NCBI GenBank assembly: GCA_018873225.1
Contig: JAEILZ010000004.1
Location: 2,294,001-2,358,000 of the forward strand
DNA from: [Phialemoniopsis] sp. UDSM-2020
Lineage: Eukaryota; Ascomycota; Sordariomycetes; Thyridiales; Thyridiaceae
DNA: 64,000 nucleotides
Direction of reading: 5' to 3'
In this document: positions 12,572-22,787 of the stretch, one piece after another
How the letters are laid out: every line of letters begins with the position of its first letter
Numbering within the stretch: the first letter of the stretch is position 1
Translations under genes and position numbers: made by a program
The notes under the pieces: generated by a model
Seen by the model: only the letters and a program-made list of their open reading frames with translations
Told to the model about the DNA's origin: nothing
The model's database searches: none

Positions 12572-13513
12572 TTAGTGTTGGAAGGCGATATCGACCTCGA
12601 GGGAGAGGGGGCCGGCGGGGATGTTGCCACCAATGCCGTCCGCAGCCTCCATGCCCGGGAGATAGGCATTGTCACCGCCGCCGCCCTGGTAGAGGGTAGA
12701 GCAGGTGCCCTTGCCGCAGACCTTGAGGCCGTGCATGGTGGCGCCAGCGGAGCCGGCGACGAGCTGGGAGGCGTCGAAGCCAGACCAGCCCTTGTTGGAG
12801 GTGTTGCCAAAGTCGTACTCGGTCCAGGGGCAGACGAACTCGCCGAAGGCGGTGGTCTCGACGGCGTCACCCTTGGAGCAGCCGAAACCGCCCTGGGTGT
12901 CCTCGTCAAAGGCGAGCCACTGCTCTCCGCCGGCGGGAATGGTAAAGGTGTGGACCTCCTTACCAGTGAAGAAGCCGTTGATGAGGCCGTCGGGGCCGAT
13001 CTTGAGCCAGACGGCGCAGGTGTACTTGGAGTCGCCGCCCTTGAGCCTGGCGGTGTACTTGTACTTGTCGGCGACCGAGGCCTCGATGAGCTTGATGTTG
13101 CAGCCGTACGAGCCGGCAATGCCGACGTTGCCCTTGTAGGCGACCTGAGCGGCGGTCACGCGCTTGGCCTTGGCACCGCCGCAGAAGGGCTCGTAGGTGC
13201 TGGCGCCGGTGCCGGTGCTGCCGGCGGCGGACGAGGCAGACGAGGCAGGGCTCGACGAGGCCTTGGTGGGCTGGGCGGCCGGGGTGGTGGAGGTGGTGGG
13301 CACGATGGGCTTGCCGGCCTTCTTGAAGGGGGAGCCACCGTCGGGGCCCTGAGTCCAGGAGACGACCTTGCCGTTGATGGTGGCGGTGACCAGGTCGCCG
13401 GCAGCCGGGTTGGGAGCACGCTTCTCGTGGAAGTCGCGGTGCATGTGGGCGTGGCCCGAAGGGTGGGCTGCGACGCCGAGGGCGGTGAGCAGCAGGAGCG
13501 GAGCGAAATGCAT
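12572..13513 (-). CDS. Asp f 4-like secreted protein
   Basis: Single-exon 313-aa protein. Signal peptide at residues 1-16 (MHFAPLLLLTALGVAA), then a short Lys-Arg-containing propeptide-like part (EKRAPNP), a low-complexity Ser/Ala/Thr linker (about 75-105) and a C-terminal domain with features of the fungal Asp f 4-like family: KGNVG, GSYGCN, KYKYTA, WLKIGPDG, a LAFDEDTQGG core and NKGWSGFDAS near the end. Members are extracellular or cell-wall associated; in Aspergillus a homologue is a known allergen, and the biochemical role is unknown. The codons are strongly GC3-biased, which suggests high expression. The upstream region is very pyrimidine-rich on the coding strand. Confidence 0.8.
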   Translation of the reverse strand: MHFAPLLLLTALGVAAHPSGHAHMHRDFHEKRAPNPAAGDLVTATINGKVVSWTQGPDGGSPFKKAGKPIVPTTSTTPAAQPTKASSSPASSASSAAGSTGTGASTYEPFCGGAKAKRVTAAQVAYKGNVGIAGSYGCNIKLIEASVADKYKYTARLKGGDSKYTCAVWLKIGPDGLINGFFTGKEVHTFTIPAGGEQWLAFDEDTQGGFGCSKGDAVETTAFGEFVCPWTEYDFGNTSNKGWSGFDASQLVAGSAGATMHGLKVCGKGTCSTLYQGGGGDNAYLPGMEAADGIGGNIPAGPLSLEVDIAFQH

Positions 13514-14480
13514 CTTGAATATAGGGTCGTCAAGTCAAGTCAAGTCGCGTCTGGTAATTGGTGATTTCCTTGTGGTGGTGTGTTTTCTCTATTGCGCTCA
13601 CGGAGCAGAACTGTGGTATCGTGATTTGGCGTTTGCGATCTGGGGGTCTACTTGGAGTTGCTGATGTCGTTGAACCTGCAAGGAGTGTGCAATTGTTTCC
13701 CACCAAAATATCAAACAAAGGAGTGTGAAGGAGTGTCTTGAAGGAATGTGTGGCTTTTTGATGGCCGGAAAAGAGGGAAAATGAGTGCGGTGACTCTCGT
13801 GAGATATTTGACGGTGAGGAAGGAGAGAAGAAAAGAGAGGGAGACGGAAAGTGGACACAAGGGAGGAGGAAGGGGAAGAAAAGAGGAAAAAGGGAGCGGC
13901 AGGGGGGGGGGTGTGTGGACTGCGTGTGTTTGTGTGTGGTGGGTGCGTGCTTGCGTGTGTCTGGTCTTGGGGTGGTGCTGGTATGTGGATAAGTGGATTT
14001 TGTGGGCAAGCAAAAATGACTGTAGGGGGGTGGAAAAACGTGTCGAGGTGTGTGTGGGAAACAGTACAAGTAGGAAACAGTAGGTAGAGTGCTGACAGGG
14101 ATCTGTAGAGTAAACAGACGAGTCTCTACACACTGTCCCGTTGTAGCTTTTGCCAACTTGCCCTGCCTGCTCCCTGGCCTCACAGTGCGCCTCCATGTCC
14201 TCCAGTCCTTCAAGGGGAGGGATTTTGATCGGTCCGGCAGCAAGATCTGGACCTGGATTGGTGGAGGAGTGGAGGCAGGCAGGGTCTGCCGTTGAAATGA
14301 GAACCAAGCAATTGGCATATGGCTGGCCAGGATGCGACACACTGACGAGATGAACGACGGCTTGGGAGGTCTTGGTCCTTTGTTTTCGCAAGGGTTTCTT
14401 TCCTACGTACGATACCTTACAATGGTCGGTGCGCGCCGACTCTTTATGTCTTTGTCCCTTTGACGAGTAAATCACACTAA
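13514..14480 (-). promoter_or_regulatory. Pyrimidine-rich promoter / long 5' leader of the Asp f 4-like gene
   Basis: On the coding (-) strand this stretch is dominated by C/T tracts, with an almost pure polypyrimidine block at about 13815-13905 and a CA/AC-rich block at about 13905-13990. CT-rich promoters and leaders are typical of strongly expressed filamentous-fungal genes. The open frames through this region are low-complexity and have no domain features, so I read it as regulatory rather than coding. Confidence 0.55.
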
Positions 14481-15665
14481 GGCGATCACAAATACTTCAT
14501 GATGGCCAGAGAGACAGAGGGATGTTTTTGTCACAAAGAGAGAGAATAGAGAGAAAGAGACTGACTGACTGCGTACTACCTGCCAACACAGTGGGAATCG
14601 TCAGGCAATGATGGATGCGCCGCGACTTGGGTGCCAAGCGAGCTCGCTAGAGGGGAACATCTCTGACTAAATTAGCAGCTTGGACACAAGTGCCTGGACC
14701 GGTGATATCGAAGGGGGCCGGCCAAGGGGCCAATGATGCCCACCCACATGGCCAATCAGACGGCCGTGCCTGGATTGTCACGAAGCCACTCCCGGGAATT
14801 CCAAGTTTCGCCATTCGAGGCCCCGGCAATGGCTGGAGAGATTCCAGCCGGCGGCAGGTGGCATTTGCCAGTGAGGTCACAACTCAGGCAAAGCGACAAG
14901 CCACCACGCTGGCACGATAGGTATATGCAGTTCTCGGCCGTCCTTTTATCGATCGTCGCTGGGCTGCTTTCAACCAGACGTTGTTTGTGACGTGGACGAA
15001 CCGACGGACAAGACGGAGTACCGGGCTGGCTATCCACTGATGAACAAACGTCGACGATGGATGTGCCTGTGCCTGCAGATCTTTGATGCGATCAGCAAGA
15101 TTTGAGCCGATGGGCAAGATATGATGCCCAAACCGACCCACCCATTATGCACAGAATACTTGATGGAGTGAGCGATCAATACTCCGTAATGTAGGTACGT
15201 ACAAGTAGTCATGTATGTACAACGCAACCGCCACGAGAGGTCTGGTGTTTTTTTTTTTTGTTTTGCAACGGTTGGCGCCGGGCACGTTGTGTTATCCCGA
15301 GAACAAATCAAGGTTTCGGGTGTTCCTGGATTAGCCTGTTGCGAGCCGAGCCATGCTTTCCTTGTGCTGGAAAGAGTTGGGAGTCTCCGAGTCATGCCTG
15401 AAACGAGGGCGTTGCGCGCGCACGGACCATGTCTAGCTCGTAGTTCAAGTCGCTTTGTACCGAGGCAGCACTGAGCTCTAGTTCGGTACCGCGCCACTGG
15501 GCACCAGGTGCCGAGCTCTAACAAGAGCTCCAGAGACCACACACGACACACGCGGGCGCCTCACACCACCAGACGTCACAGGCTCAACGGCGCGTGTACT
15601 CACCCCATCGAGGCTCTGCCATCCATCCCCTCACTCTCTCTCATGCCGAGAGTAAATCATCAATC
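14481..15665. other. Intergenic: upstream of the gamma-butyrobetaine dioxygenase gene
   Basis: About 1.2 kb between divergent genes, with a poly-T run near 15249-15259. No supported gene. The last 200 nt are C/A/T-rich and probably contain the dioxygenase promoter and leader. Confidence 0.5.
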
Positions 15666-17165
15666 ATGATAGCCCGGCCCGCCGTCATGATTCGGGGCCA
15701 GCTCATCGCCCGGCGCACTCCGGGCCGGGTGTTCAGCTATTTTCGCCCTGCCCCAGCCAGGACTGGCAGTCTCCAGGTTGCCCACTATGCATCCCAGCAG
15801 TCGCCTCGACCGAACCAACAGTCGAGCTCCCAGAAGAGACGAGCGGCAGGCTCCTCGCAGCGTCCTCGTCCAAGCATAACAGAGCTGCGCGAGCCTCTAC
15901 AGTCGGCTGGGAAGCTCATCAAGGCCACATCTACGAGCGACGCCGTCGCCCTGCACTTCGAAAATGTAGATGTGCCAGTGTTGCTCTCCCATCTGTGGCT
16001 GCGCGACAGCTGCCAGTGCCATGCCTGTGTGAGCCCCTCGTCTGGCCAGAAGCGCTTCGCCACCTCCCAGGTGCCCGCTGAGCCGCAAGTGCACCACGTC
16101 TCGTTGAGAGACGACGGAAGCTTGGTCTTGGAATGGGCCGCTGATTTCTTGACCGGCGGCGCCCACACCTCGACCTACTCGCGCGACCTCTTGTTGGAAC
16201 ACCTTCGGCCCAGGCCCAGGCCTTCTAGAATGGCCCGGCGTTTCTGGGACCGCCAACGCTTTGCCGACCAACTGCAGCCGATCTCCTATGCCGACTGGAT
16301 AGGAAGCGACGAGCATTTCTGGCGTGGACTGACCGACCTTTACCAGACTGGCCTCATCCTTCTCGAGCAAGTCCCCGACTCCGAGACGGCCGTTGTAGAC
16401 ATTGCGAACCGCATCGGACATGTGCAGAGCACCTTTTACGGCTCGACCTGGGACGTTGTCTCCAAACCGCAGGCAGAAAACGTTGCCTACACCAACGAGT
16501 TCCTTGGCCTCCACCAGGACCTCATGTACCTAAGGGACAGCCCCAAGATTCAGCTGCTACACTGCCTGCGGAACGACTGCGACGGCGGAGAATCCCTCTT
16601 CAGCGACGGCGCCAAGGCCGCCATCGAGATGGAGCTCCGTCATCCCGTCCTCCATGAAAGGCTTCGCCAGCTCAAAGTACCCTATGCTTACGACCGGAAT
16701 GGCCATTTCTATCGCCGCAGGCGCCCAGTCATCCCTGACAATAACGTCGCCTCTCGCGAGGTCGCCTGGTCGCCGCCTTTCCAGGGCCTCTTCCTCCCTC
16801 CGTACCTACCACCCTTCCGAAAGAGCAACGCCCAGCCTGGCGACTCCCTCTACAAGTGGAGAGAGGCCGCCGAGGTATTCGACTCTATCATCAACGCGCC
16901 CGTGAATGTCTTTGAGCGCCGCTTCAAGCCGGGAGACTGCGTTCTGTTTGACAACATGCGCGTCATGCACGGCCGGCGCCAGTTCAACACGGCTACCGGC
17001 CACCGGTGGCTCAAGGGCGCCTACGTCGGCGGGCAGGAGTTTGCAAGCAGGGTAAGGCAGATACCGGACGAGTTCGACCCCCTTCCGCCTCCAGACTATA
17101 AGCTGCCAGACAGCGACTGGGCGCAGGTCCGTGATCTTTTAGGGTCATCCAGCGAGGACAAGTAA
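15666..17165 (+). CDS. Gamma-butyrobetaine dioxygenase-like enzyme, mitochondrial
   Basis: Fe(II)/2-oxoglutarate dioxygenase of the TauD/BBOX family, 499 aa, one exon. The family hydroxylates gamma-butyrobetaine to carnitine (or trimethyllysine in the sister enzyme). An Arg-rich, acid-free N-terminus (residues 1-60) fits a mitochondrial presequence. Residues about 95-190 form the DUF971-type domain with metal-binding Cys in SCQCHAC. The dioxygenase domain carries HQD near 283 (first His and Asp iron ligands), the distal MHGRRQF His near 435, and the 2OG-binding Arg nearby. The start is taken at the ATG of MIARPAV; the open frame extends upstream only from a GTG. Assignment to BBOX rather than TMLH is likely but not proven. 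Confidence 0.87.
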   Translation: MIARPAVMIRGQLIARRTPGRVFSYFRPAPARTGSLQVAHYASQQSPRPNQQSSSQKRRAAGSSQRPRPSITELREPLQSAGKLIKATSTSDAVALHFENVDVPVLLSHLWLRDSCQCHACVSPSSGQKRFATSQVPAEPQVHHVSLRDDGSLVLEWAADFLTGGAHTSTYSRDLLLEHLRPRPRPSRMARRFWDRQRFADQLQPISYADWIGSDEHFWRGLTDLYQTGLILLEQVPDSETAVVDIANRIGHVQSTFYGSTWDVVSKPQAENVAYTNEFLGLHQDLMYLRDSPKIQLLHCLRNDCDGGESLFSDGAKAAIEMELRHPVLHERLRQLKVPYAYDRNGHFYRRRRPVIPDNNVASREVAWSPPFQGLFLPPYLPPFRKSNAQPGDSLYKWREAAEVFDSIINAPVNVFERRFKPGDCVLFDNMRVMHGRRQFNTATGHRWLKGAYVGGQEFASRVRQIPDEFDPLPPPDYKLPDSDWAQVRDLLGSSSEDK

Positions 17166-17393
17166 ATTCCCAACGGCTGCGGATCGTCGCCAGGGTCAGG
17201 CAATGCAGAGAGGGCGAGAAATTACATGGTCCGTAGGGGCAGTATTGTAGGCATGTAGTATCTGGTAGAGACCCGGGTAGCCAACCCCCCCGGACCCCCT
17301 CGACTCCGCGCCCGAAGGCTGCGCGCGTGTCTCACCCTATTACTCATTACATGAATATATCATTGTCTAATTCTTCCAAATGCAGGGTCATAT

Positions 17394-19086
17394 TCAATCC
17401 AAGCGATCCTTACTGCGCGAGATGCCTGGTAGTGTATGCCCATTGGTGTTTTGCGCAATGGTCGGCGAACCACCAGTGTCCCTCGTGCCTAGCCTGACAA
17501 CCGACATGTCGGTACGGACTCTGAATTCTTCTCCTCTCCAATTCACGGTCGCTCCCAGGAGAACCGCCCATGTCCAGATGGGGAGGGCGAGTAACTCGCG
17601 CCCCAGCCAGGCTGGCAACCACTGCCAGAAAGGCCGATGTTGGCCACCGCGCGCAAAGTCGGGGGTGAACTCGTCCCGCTCGATGCTCCGGCAGGCGTGT
17701 AGGTGAGCGTAGACGCACCTGTCCACGAGCATCCATAAAGACAGAGCCGCAAGCCATAGGTACCCCATCGCGGACCACGTTGGCGGCAGGCCCGTCTTGG
17801 CGTGAACCCAGGGAATCGTTGTCATGGCGAAGGCGAGATAAAGACAGCACAACACGGACTCGACGCCAGGCTCCACGAGGGTGGCGGCAATGACTGTCCA
17901 CTTCCGCACGCGCAGCCATCGGACTCGACGGGCTATATAGGCGGCCGCAGACATGCCGGCCATGGGCTGAACAGCTACGTCACCGTAGACGAGCCCGTGA
18001 TTGGCAAACCCGGGAATGGAGGAGCGCCAGAGGAGATCCCCAATCAGGTGGTCCTCGCAAATAATAGACGAGAAAAAGTCGAGGCCGCGTCCACGGGCAG
18101 ATTCCGCCGGCGACAGGATGGGGTTCCGGCTGGGATCGGTCAGACGTTCGAGGTGGGATTTGCGAAACATGTTGCTCTTGCCGACCACGCAAGGCGCGAT
18201 GCCGACCGTATTGATGGCACTGTAAAATTTGGCGTGAGTGGTGGCCATGAACATTTCTTCCAAGCGGCCACCTGCACTATGACCTGTAGGATGTTCGCTG
18301 CCGCTGCCGCTGCCGTCGTGGTCCAGATCCGGGTTGGACCCGGAGGTTGCCAGCCGTAGAGTCTTTGTGCCCGGCTGACGAGGGGCGCCCAGGTCGACCA
18401 CGAGCGGGAGCTGGTGCACGAATTTGAAGGGCATTGTCCTCTGGCCACGAGGGGCGAACCCGCAGAGCTTGTCGACCATGCGACCGGCCACTCCCCTGCC
18501 GACCCAGATATTACAATCGACAATCCATATTAGGTCACCCTTGGCTTCTCGATATGCTCGGCTGATGTTTCTGATCTTTGGGTTGGGTCCCAGACAGTCC
18601 ACGTCGCCGCCGGAGCCATTCAGCCGGGGGTCCTCTGCCTCGACCAGCAGGCGAGTGTCGAGACTGGGAAAATCGGCAATGACGCGTTTGATGGTGGGGA
18701 TAGCAGGGTCGTCGGGCGAAGCAACACATAATCGGATGCTGAGGTTATCCTTGGGGTAGGCTTGGCGGCAGGTGGAGGCGAGACACTCGTAAAGACCAGG
18801 CTCAAGGCCCTTGATAGGTCTTATAATCGTAACGTGCGGTACTTGGTCCTTGTCGAGGGAGGGAGAAATAGGTTCCGGGGGTGGGCGAGAAAAGGTGCGA
18901 AACCTGTCGCGCAGCGTCAGCACTTCCGCCTCGAGATAGATGCTCCGAGGGGGGGGTGCCCCGTGGGAGCTGTCGCACTCACAGCGTAGTTATGCCAACC
19001 GTCTGCACCACAACCACGGCGCAGGCCCAGACGGCGCAGACGTAGGCGGCGCCCAGCACAACAGGCGAGGGTTGCTCGGCGGACAT
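17394..19086 (-). CDS. Ceramide glucosyltransferase (GT21)
   Basis: Makes glucosylceramide from ceramide and UDP-glucose in Golgi/ER membranes. Exon 1 (19086-18983) encodes MSAEQPS and a membrane anchor of about 25 hydrophobic residues; exon 2 is 18942-17394; total about 550 aa. Family motifs: RPIKGLEPGL near the N-terminus, NPKIRN followed by WIVDCN (D1/D2 region), CEDHLIGD (D3) and RRVRW, the (Q/R)xxRW signature. Further hydrophobic segments follow near the C-terminus. The intron is only 40 nt (18943-18982), unusually short, but it is the only choice seen that keeps frame into IYLEAEVLTLRDRF. A low-complexity insert (DHDGSGSGSEH) lies mid-domain. Confidence 0.9.
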
Positions 19087-20293
19087 TGCGACGCACCGGC
19101 CGGCCAGAGATGAGGAGGGTGGCACCCGGGGCCAGAGACGGAGGGTGTACGGTCTCAGATGGAGTGTACCAGTTGACGGACAGCTCACAGCATAATCGTT
19201 GTCTGGATATGACACTCGTAAAAAAAAAAAAAACCGCTGTGTGTAGCCCCCTAGTCCAACGGAAGTCGGGTAGTCGAGAATGCTAGCAGCTTCCTCCTGA
19301 TCCCTCCCGAAGCTGCCGGCCGACTGATGGATGTAAGTATACACCGAGCACCAAGCTACCAAACAAAGAAAGCAAAATAGGTTGTTACTTTGCTCACTCT
19401 ACTTGCTACTTACCTAGGCATCTTTGGAAGCTTTATCGAAGCTCTCACTGGTTTTTTCCCCCTTCCTTCTTGTCACCCCCTTCCCTGGACAGCACTAGCC
19501 AAATGGCCTAGCAACCCCTGGCTACGGGTGATTGGTACCCAGTAGTGCCCTAATTAGCTTTAAGAGACATGAGCTTAATTCCACGAACGGGCACTCATCT
19601 GATCTCATGCAAAGTGGGACCCAGCTCAATTTCGAACGAGGCAGAAAAGAAAAAAAAAAACTTGCACTCTTTTTCTTCCATCTTGCGTCTTGGTCCACCG
19701 CCAGCCATCACTTCCGCCGCTCTCTGAGCTCACCCACTCATCCGGCGTGATGTAAACAATGCCGTTACATCAGACGGCTTGGTGTACAATCGGTTCAACC
19801 TGCCGCTGATGGAATCAATTGCTGTCACATCAATCGCCACGGACCAGAGGAAGCTTCGGCTTTACACCCGGGTTTTGGGATCAGCGAGGTCGAGAGCTAT
19901 CTAGGTGTCTACCCTCTGGGCATTTAGACCTTGACCATCCAGGACTTACTGTCCCATCCCTCTCCTCCACACGAGCGTCTTGTCTTCTTCCCAGATGCAA
20001 TACTTGTCAGGGTAAGTCGGTCCATAAGCCCAAGTGTTTTCTCCAACTGTTTTCTGCCTTGCACATTCAGCTTCTGGTGCGGGAGGGATCCATGTCGAGG
20101 CAACTTTCGCGGTGATGATAACCTATTACCATGGTGCGAAGAGAGTCTTCAAACCACTCTCGATGACTGCCCAATTCATAATAGACTACAACGGTATCTG
20201 AGCGAAAGACCAAGAACAAGGGACTGTCATAGTGTATATATATCGTGGCTCTCTGACACCCTACTTGCAGGTCCATCTTACCATACGACGACC
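19087..20293. other. Intergenic: divergent promoter region, GCS/SEN2
   Basis: About 1.2 kb between divergent genes, with A-runs near 19218-19231 and 19650-19660. The open frame preceding SEN2 continues upstream to 19931 without an ATG in frame, and a GTAAGT near 20011 may mark a 5' UTR intron. No other gene is supported. Confidence 0.5.
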
Positions 20294-22030
20294 ATGGTTG
20301 ATCCCGGCACCTCTGGCACCTCTCGACTGCCTCGCCGGACCTCGATGGCGGAGCAGAAGCCCACCGCTGCTCACGGCCAACATGTAGCAGATCGGCACCA
20401 GGCCCGAAATGTGCCATTGCAACAGATCTATGCTCGACCCGCGCCATTGAAGACCTTCCCCCTTCCAGCCTTCTACCCGAGCAATCCTATTTCGCTGGTG
20501 CACCTGGCCTATGCCTGGCTGACATACGCCCTCTTCCCACCCCCACCCGAACCCGCAACCATTCATGTGGGTGTCTGGTCTTCTGCCACCCGTTCTGTCC
20601 ATGTCACCAACCCCGACTCCGTGCGAGCGCTCTGGGAACAGGGCTTCTTCGGCAAGGGAAGTCTCAGCAGAAGTGAGCCCAACTGGCTCAAGCGGGAGCA
20701 AGTCAGACAGGGTCTGATCGAAGCTAGTGTGAGCGAACTGCATACCATCAAAAGACGAGAGGAACGCGCCCGCGCCAAGTGGGAGCGAGGCCGAACGGAA
20801 CTAGATGCGTTAGAGCAGCAGCTGTTGGCCGAAAGCTCGCCCGCTGCGACTGCAACAAACGCGACGGCCGCGCACACATCGTCTCCGTCCTCGATGATCG
20901 GGACCAGCCCTGCCGTCACTGGGCAGCTGCAGTCGTTGGCCGCCTCAACCCGATGCAGTCCTCCTGCCCCAGTCGGGCCTTTCCAGCTTTTGACCTTGCC
21001 CAACTCCGAATCCGACCTGGTGGGGAGTACTCCCCGTTATTGTACAGAAGCACAAACTACTGTGATGCTTGGCACATCTCTATCAAGTCAGGGGAATGTC
21101 TCATTACCGGACTCGATCCTGCCCATACCTCTAAAGGACATCAGCAATGGCATGGCCTGGCCGAATCAGAACCTCCAGACCTCTTCGCTCGGCTTTGCCG
21201 ATGCCCATACCCACGCCCAGGCGGACCTCCAAACTACTGGGGATCCCGAACCGAAACGTTTGAGGCATCAAAAGAGTGTGCGCTTCTCCCCCAAAGTTGA
21301 GTCTACCACGTTCCAGCTATCCGACCCTCCGACCCCCCACCGCTCTCTACCAAGTGGCCTCAAGGACACCGAACCTGATCCGGTGGGTGAGACGTCAGTC
21401 TCGGCTCTAGCCAACGGCAGCACATCGCGCCAGCCTGGCGGAGACTTGACGACGGGTCTCATCCATGACAAGGAACATCTGCAGCTCTCGTCAGAGGAGG
21501 CATTCTATCTAGTCTTTGCCCTTGGGGTGTTATCGGTCATCGATCCTCAAACCCGGGCACCCTTGGCGACCGACAAACTCCTCGAGCTCTTCAGGGAGTA
21601 TTCCTACTTCCCCCCAAACCCTGATCTACACCCCGACGATCCTTTTCTCGTACATTACGTAGTCTATCACCACTTTCGCTCCTTGGGCTGGGTCCCACGG
21701 CATGGCATCAAGTTTGGCGTAGACTGGATGCTCTATGACAAAGGTCCAGTCTTCAACCATGCCGAGTTCGGTATACTGGTTATTCCCTCATACACACACC
21801 CTCATTGGAAAGCACAAGGAAAGAAGGCGATGATGCCTTCCTGGAGGTGGTTCCACGGTGTCAATCGTGTACTGACCACCGTCTTCAAGAGCCTGGTTCT
21901 TGTCTACGTAGATGTACCTCCCCCGCTTCCTGTCGACGCTCCAGACAAGGATATCCCTCGTCTCCTTGGCAGGTACAAGATTCGAGAAGTCATGGTCAAG
22001 AGATGGTCAAGTAATAGAAACCGGGCGTGA
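20294..22030 (+). CDS. SEN2: tRNA-splicing endonuclease subunit Sen2
   Basis: Catalytic subunit of the tRNA-intron endonuclease that cleaves the 5' splice site of pre-tRNAs. 578 aa, one exon from the ATG of MVDPGTSG. The N-terminal part has the Sen2-type block YARPAPLKTFPLPAFYPSNP and a long disordered, Ser/Pro-rich middle (about 165-390). The C-terminal catalytic domain (about 395-560) contains HHFRSLGWVPRHGIKFGVDW, a Tyr in WMLYDKGP, the general-acid His in NHAEFGILV, and the late Lys in VFKSLVLVYVD, matching the Tyr/His/Lys triad of the family. Upstream in-frame sequence is not preceded by an ATG, so this start is preferred. Confidence 0.93.
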   Translation: MVDPGTSGTSRLPRRTSMAEQKPTAAHGQHVADRHQARNVPLQQIYARPAPLKTFPLPAFYPSNPISLVHLAYAWLTYALFPPPPEPATIHVGVWSSATRSVHVTNPDSVRALWEQGFFGKGSLSRSEPNWLKREQVRQGLIEASVSELHTIKRREERARAKWERGRTELDALEQQLLAESSPAATATNATAAHTSSPSSMIGTSPAVTGQLQSLAASTRCSPPAPVGPFQLLTLPNSESDLVGSTPRYCTEAQTTVMLGTSLSSQGNVSLPDSILPIPLKDISNGMAWPNQNLQTSSLGFADAHTHAQADLQTTGDPEPKRLRHQKSVRFSPKVESTTFQLSDPPTPHRSLPSGLKDTEPDPVGETSVSALANGSTSRQPGGDLTTGLIHDKEHLQLSSEEAFYLVFALGVLSVIDPQTRAPLATDKLLELFREYSYFPPNPDLHPDDPFLVHYVVYHHFRSLGWVPRHGIKFGVDWMLYDKGPVFNHAEFGILVIPSYTHPHWKAQGKKAMMPSWRWFHGVNRVLTTVFKSLVLVYVDVPPPLPVDAPDKDIPRLLGRYKIREVMVKRWSSNRNRA

Positions 22031-22787
22031 CCGCACACGTCACACATCGTGTTCATGGAGAGGTCACGGTTTCCAGTACAGAGATGCCGTATGTAAGGGG
22101 CTGGCACGTGTACTCGATTGATTTTGCAGGCACGCGTTTCCATCCAGCCACTTCAGCACTGCATTTGCACAAGTAACAAGAACAGATGTTCGAAGCAATT
22201 GTGCCAAAAATTTTTTATCCAGGGGCAGGTCACAAAAATGCAATAATACCTAACAGAACCCGTTGACAAACCTTCGTACTTTTTTCGATGAACCCTCATG
22301 CTCTCGAGTTTCAAAGCAGGACGGTGAACAGGCGCCTGGGGAGGGATTCTTCAGGCCTCACTGGCATATGGCAACCTGGTAGACTGCATGAATGGGTGCA
22401 AGTCAGAGTCAAGCAAGAGTCGCAAACCTGTGAGGACGCTCAAATGTCACTTCTGTCATGATGCACGAGGTGTCAACTTTTCAAGTGAATCGACAATAAT
22501 CTGAGGAGCATGTGAAAGCATTCTCACATCCTTGACTCGAACTTGCTGTTGACTGTCGACACCTCTCAATAAAAACAGCCGGCCCTGCCCACCTTTACGG
22601 CTTCTTGAGCGCCTCTCCCGGGCATCTCGAGTCGCCATTACGGTCGTAAGGGGTAACATCGCACGGCCACCCACCGCATCTGGCCATTCGCCGACATTTA
22701 CAAACCCATCTCAACTTCAGTCGACGGAGTGTGCTGTCACAGTCCCTTCAAGCCCGCAGGTAGCTACGGCTTGACAAACAAAACAGA
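22031..22787. other. Intergenic between SEN2 and an unknown gene
   Basis: About 760 nt between co-directional genes. A 67-codon minus-strand open frame (about 22456-22659) has no recognisable motif and is not called. Nothing else is seen. Confidence 0.5.

Noticed and set aside
13530..14475. Two long minus-strand open frames upstream of the Asp f 4-like gene
   Set aside because: They are low-complexity translations of CT/CA-rich DNA without domain features; better explained as promoter and leader.
22456..22674. Small minus-strand open frame between SEN2 and the unknown gene
   Set aside because: Sixty-seven codons from its first ATG, no motif, no splice partner.
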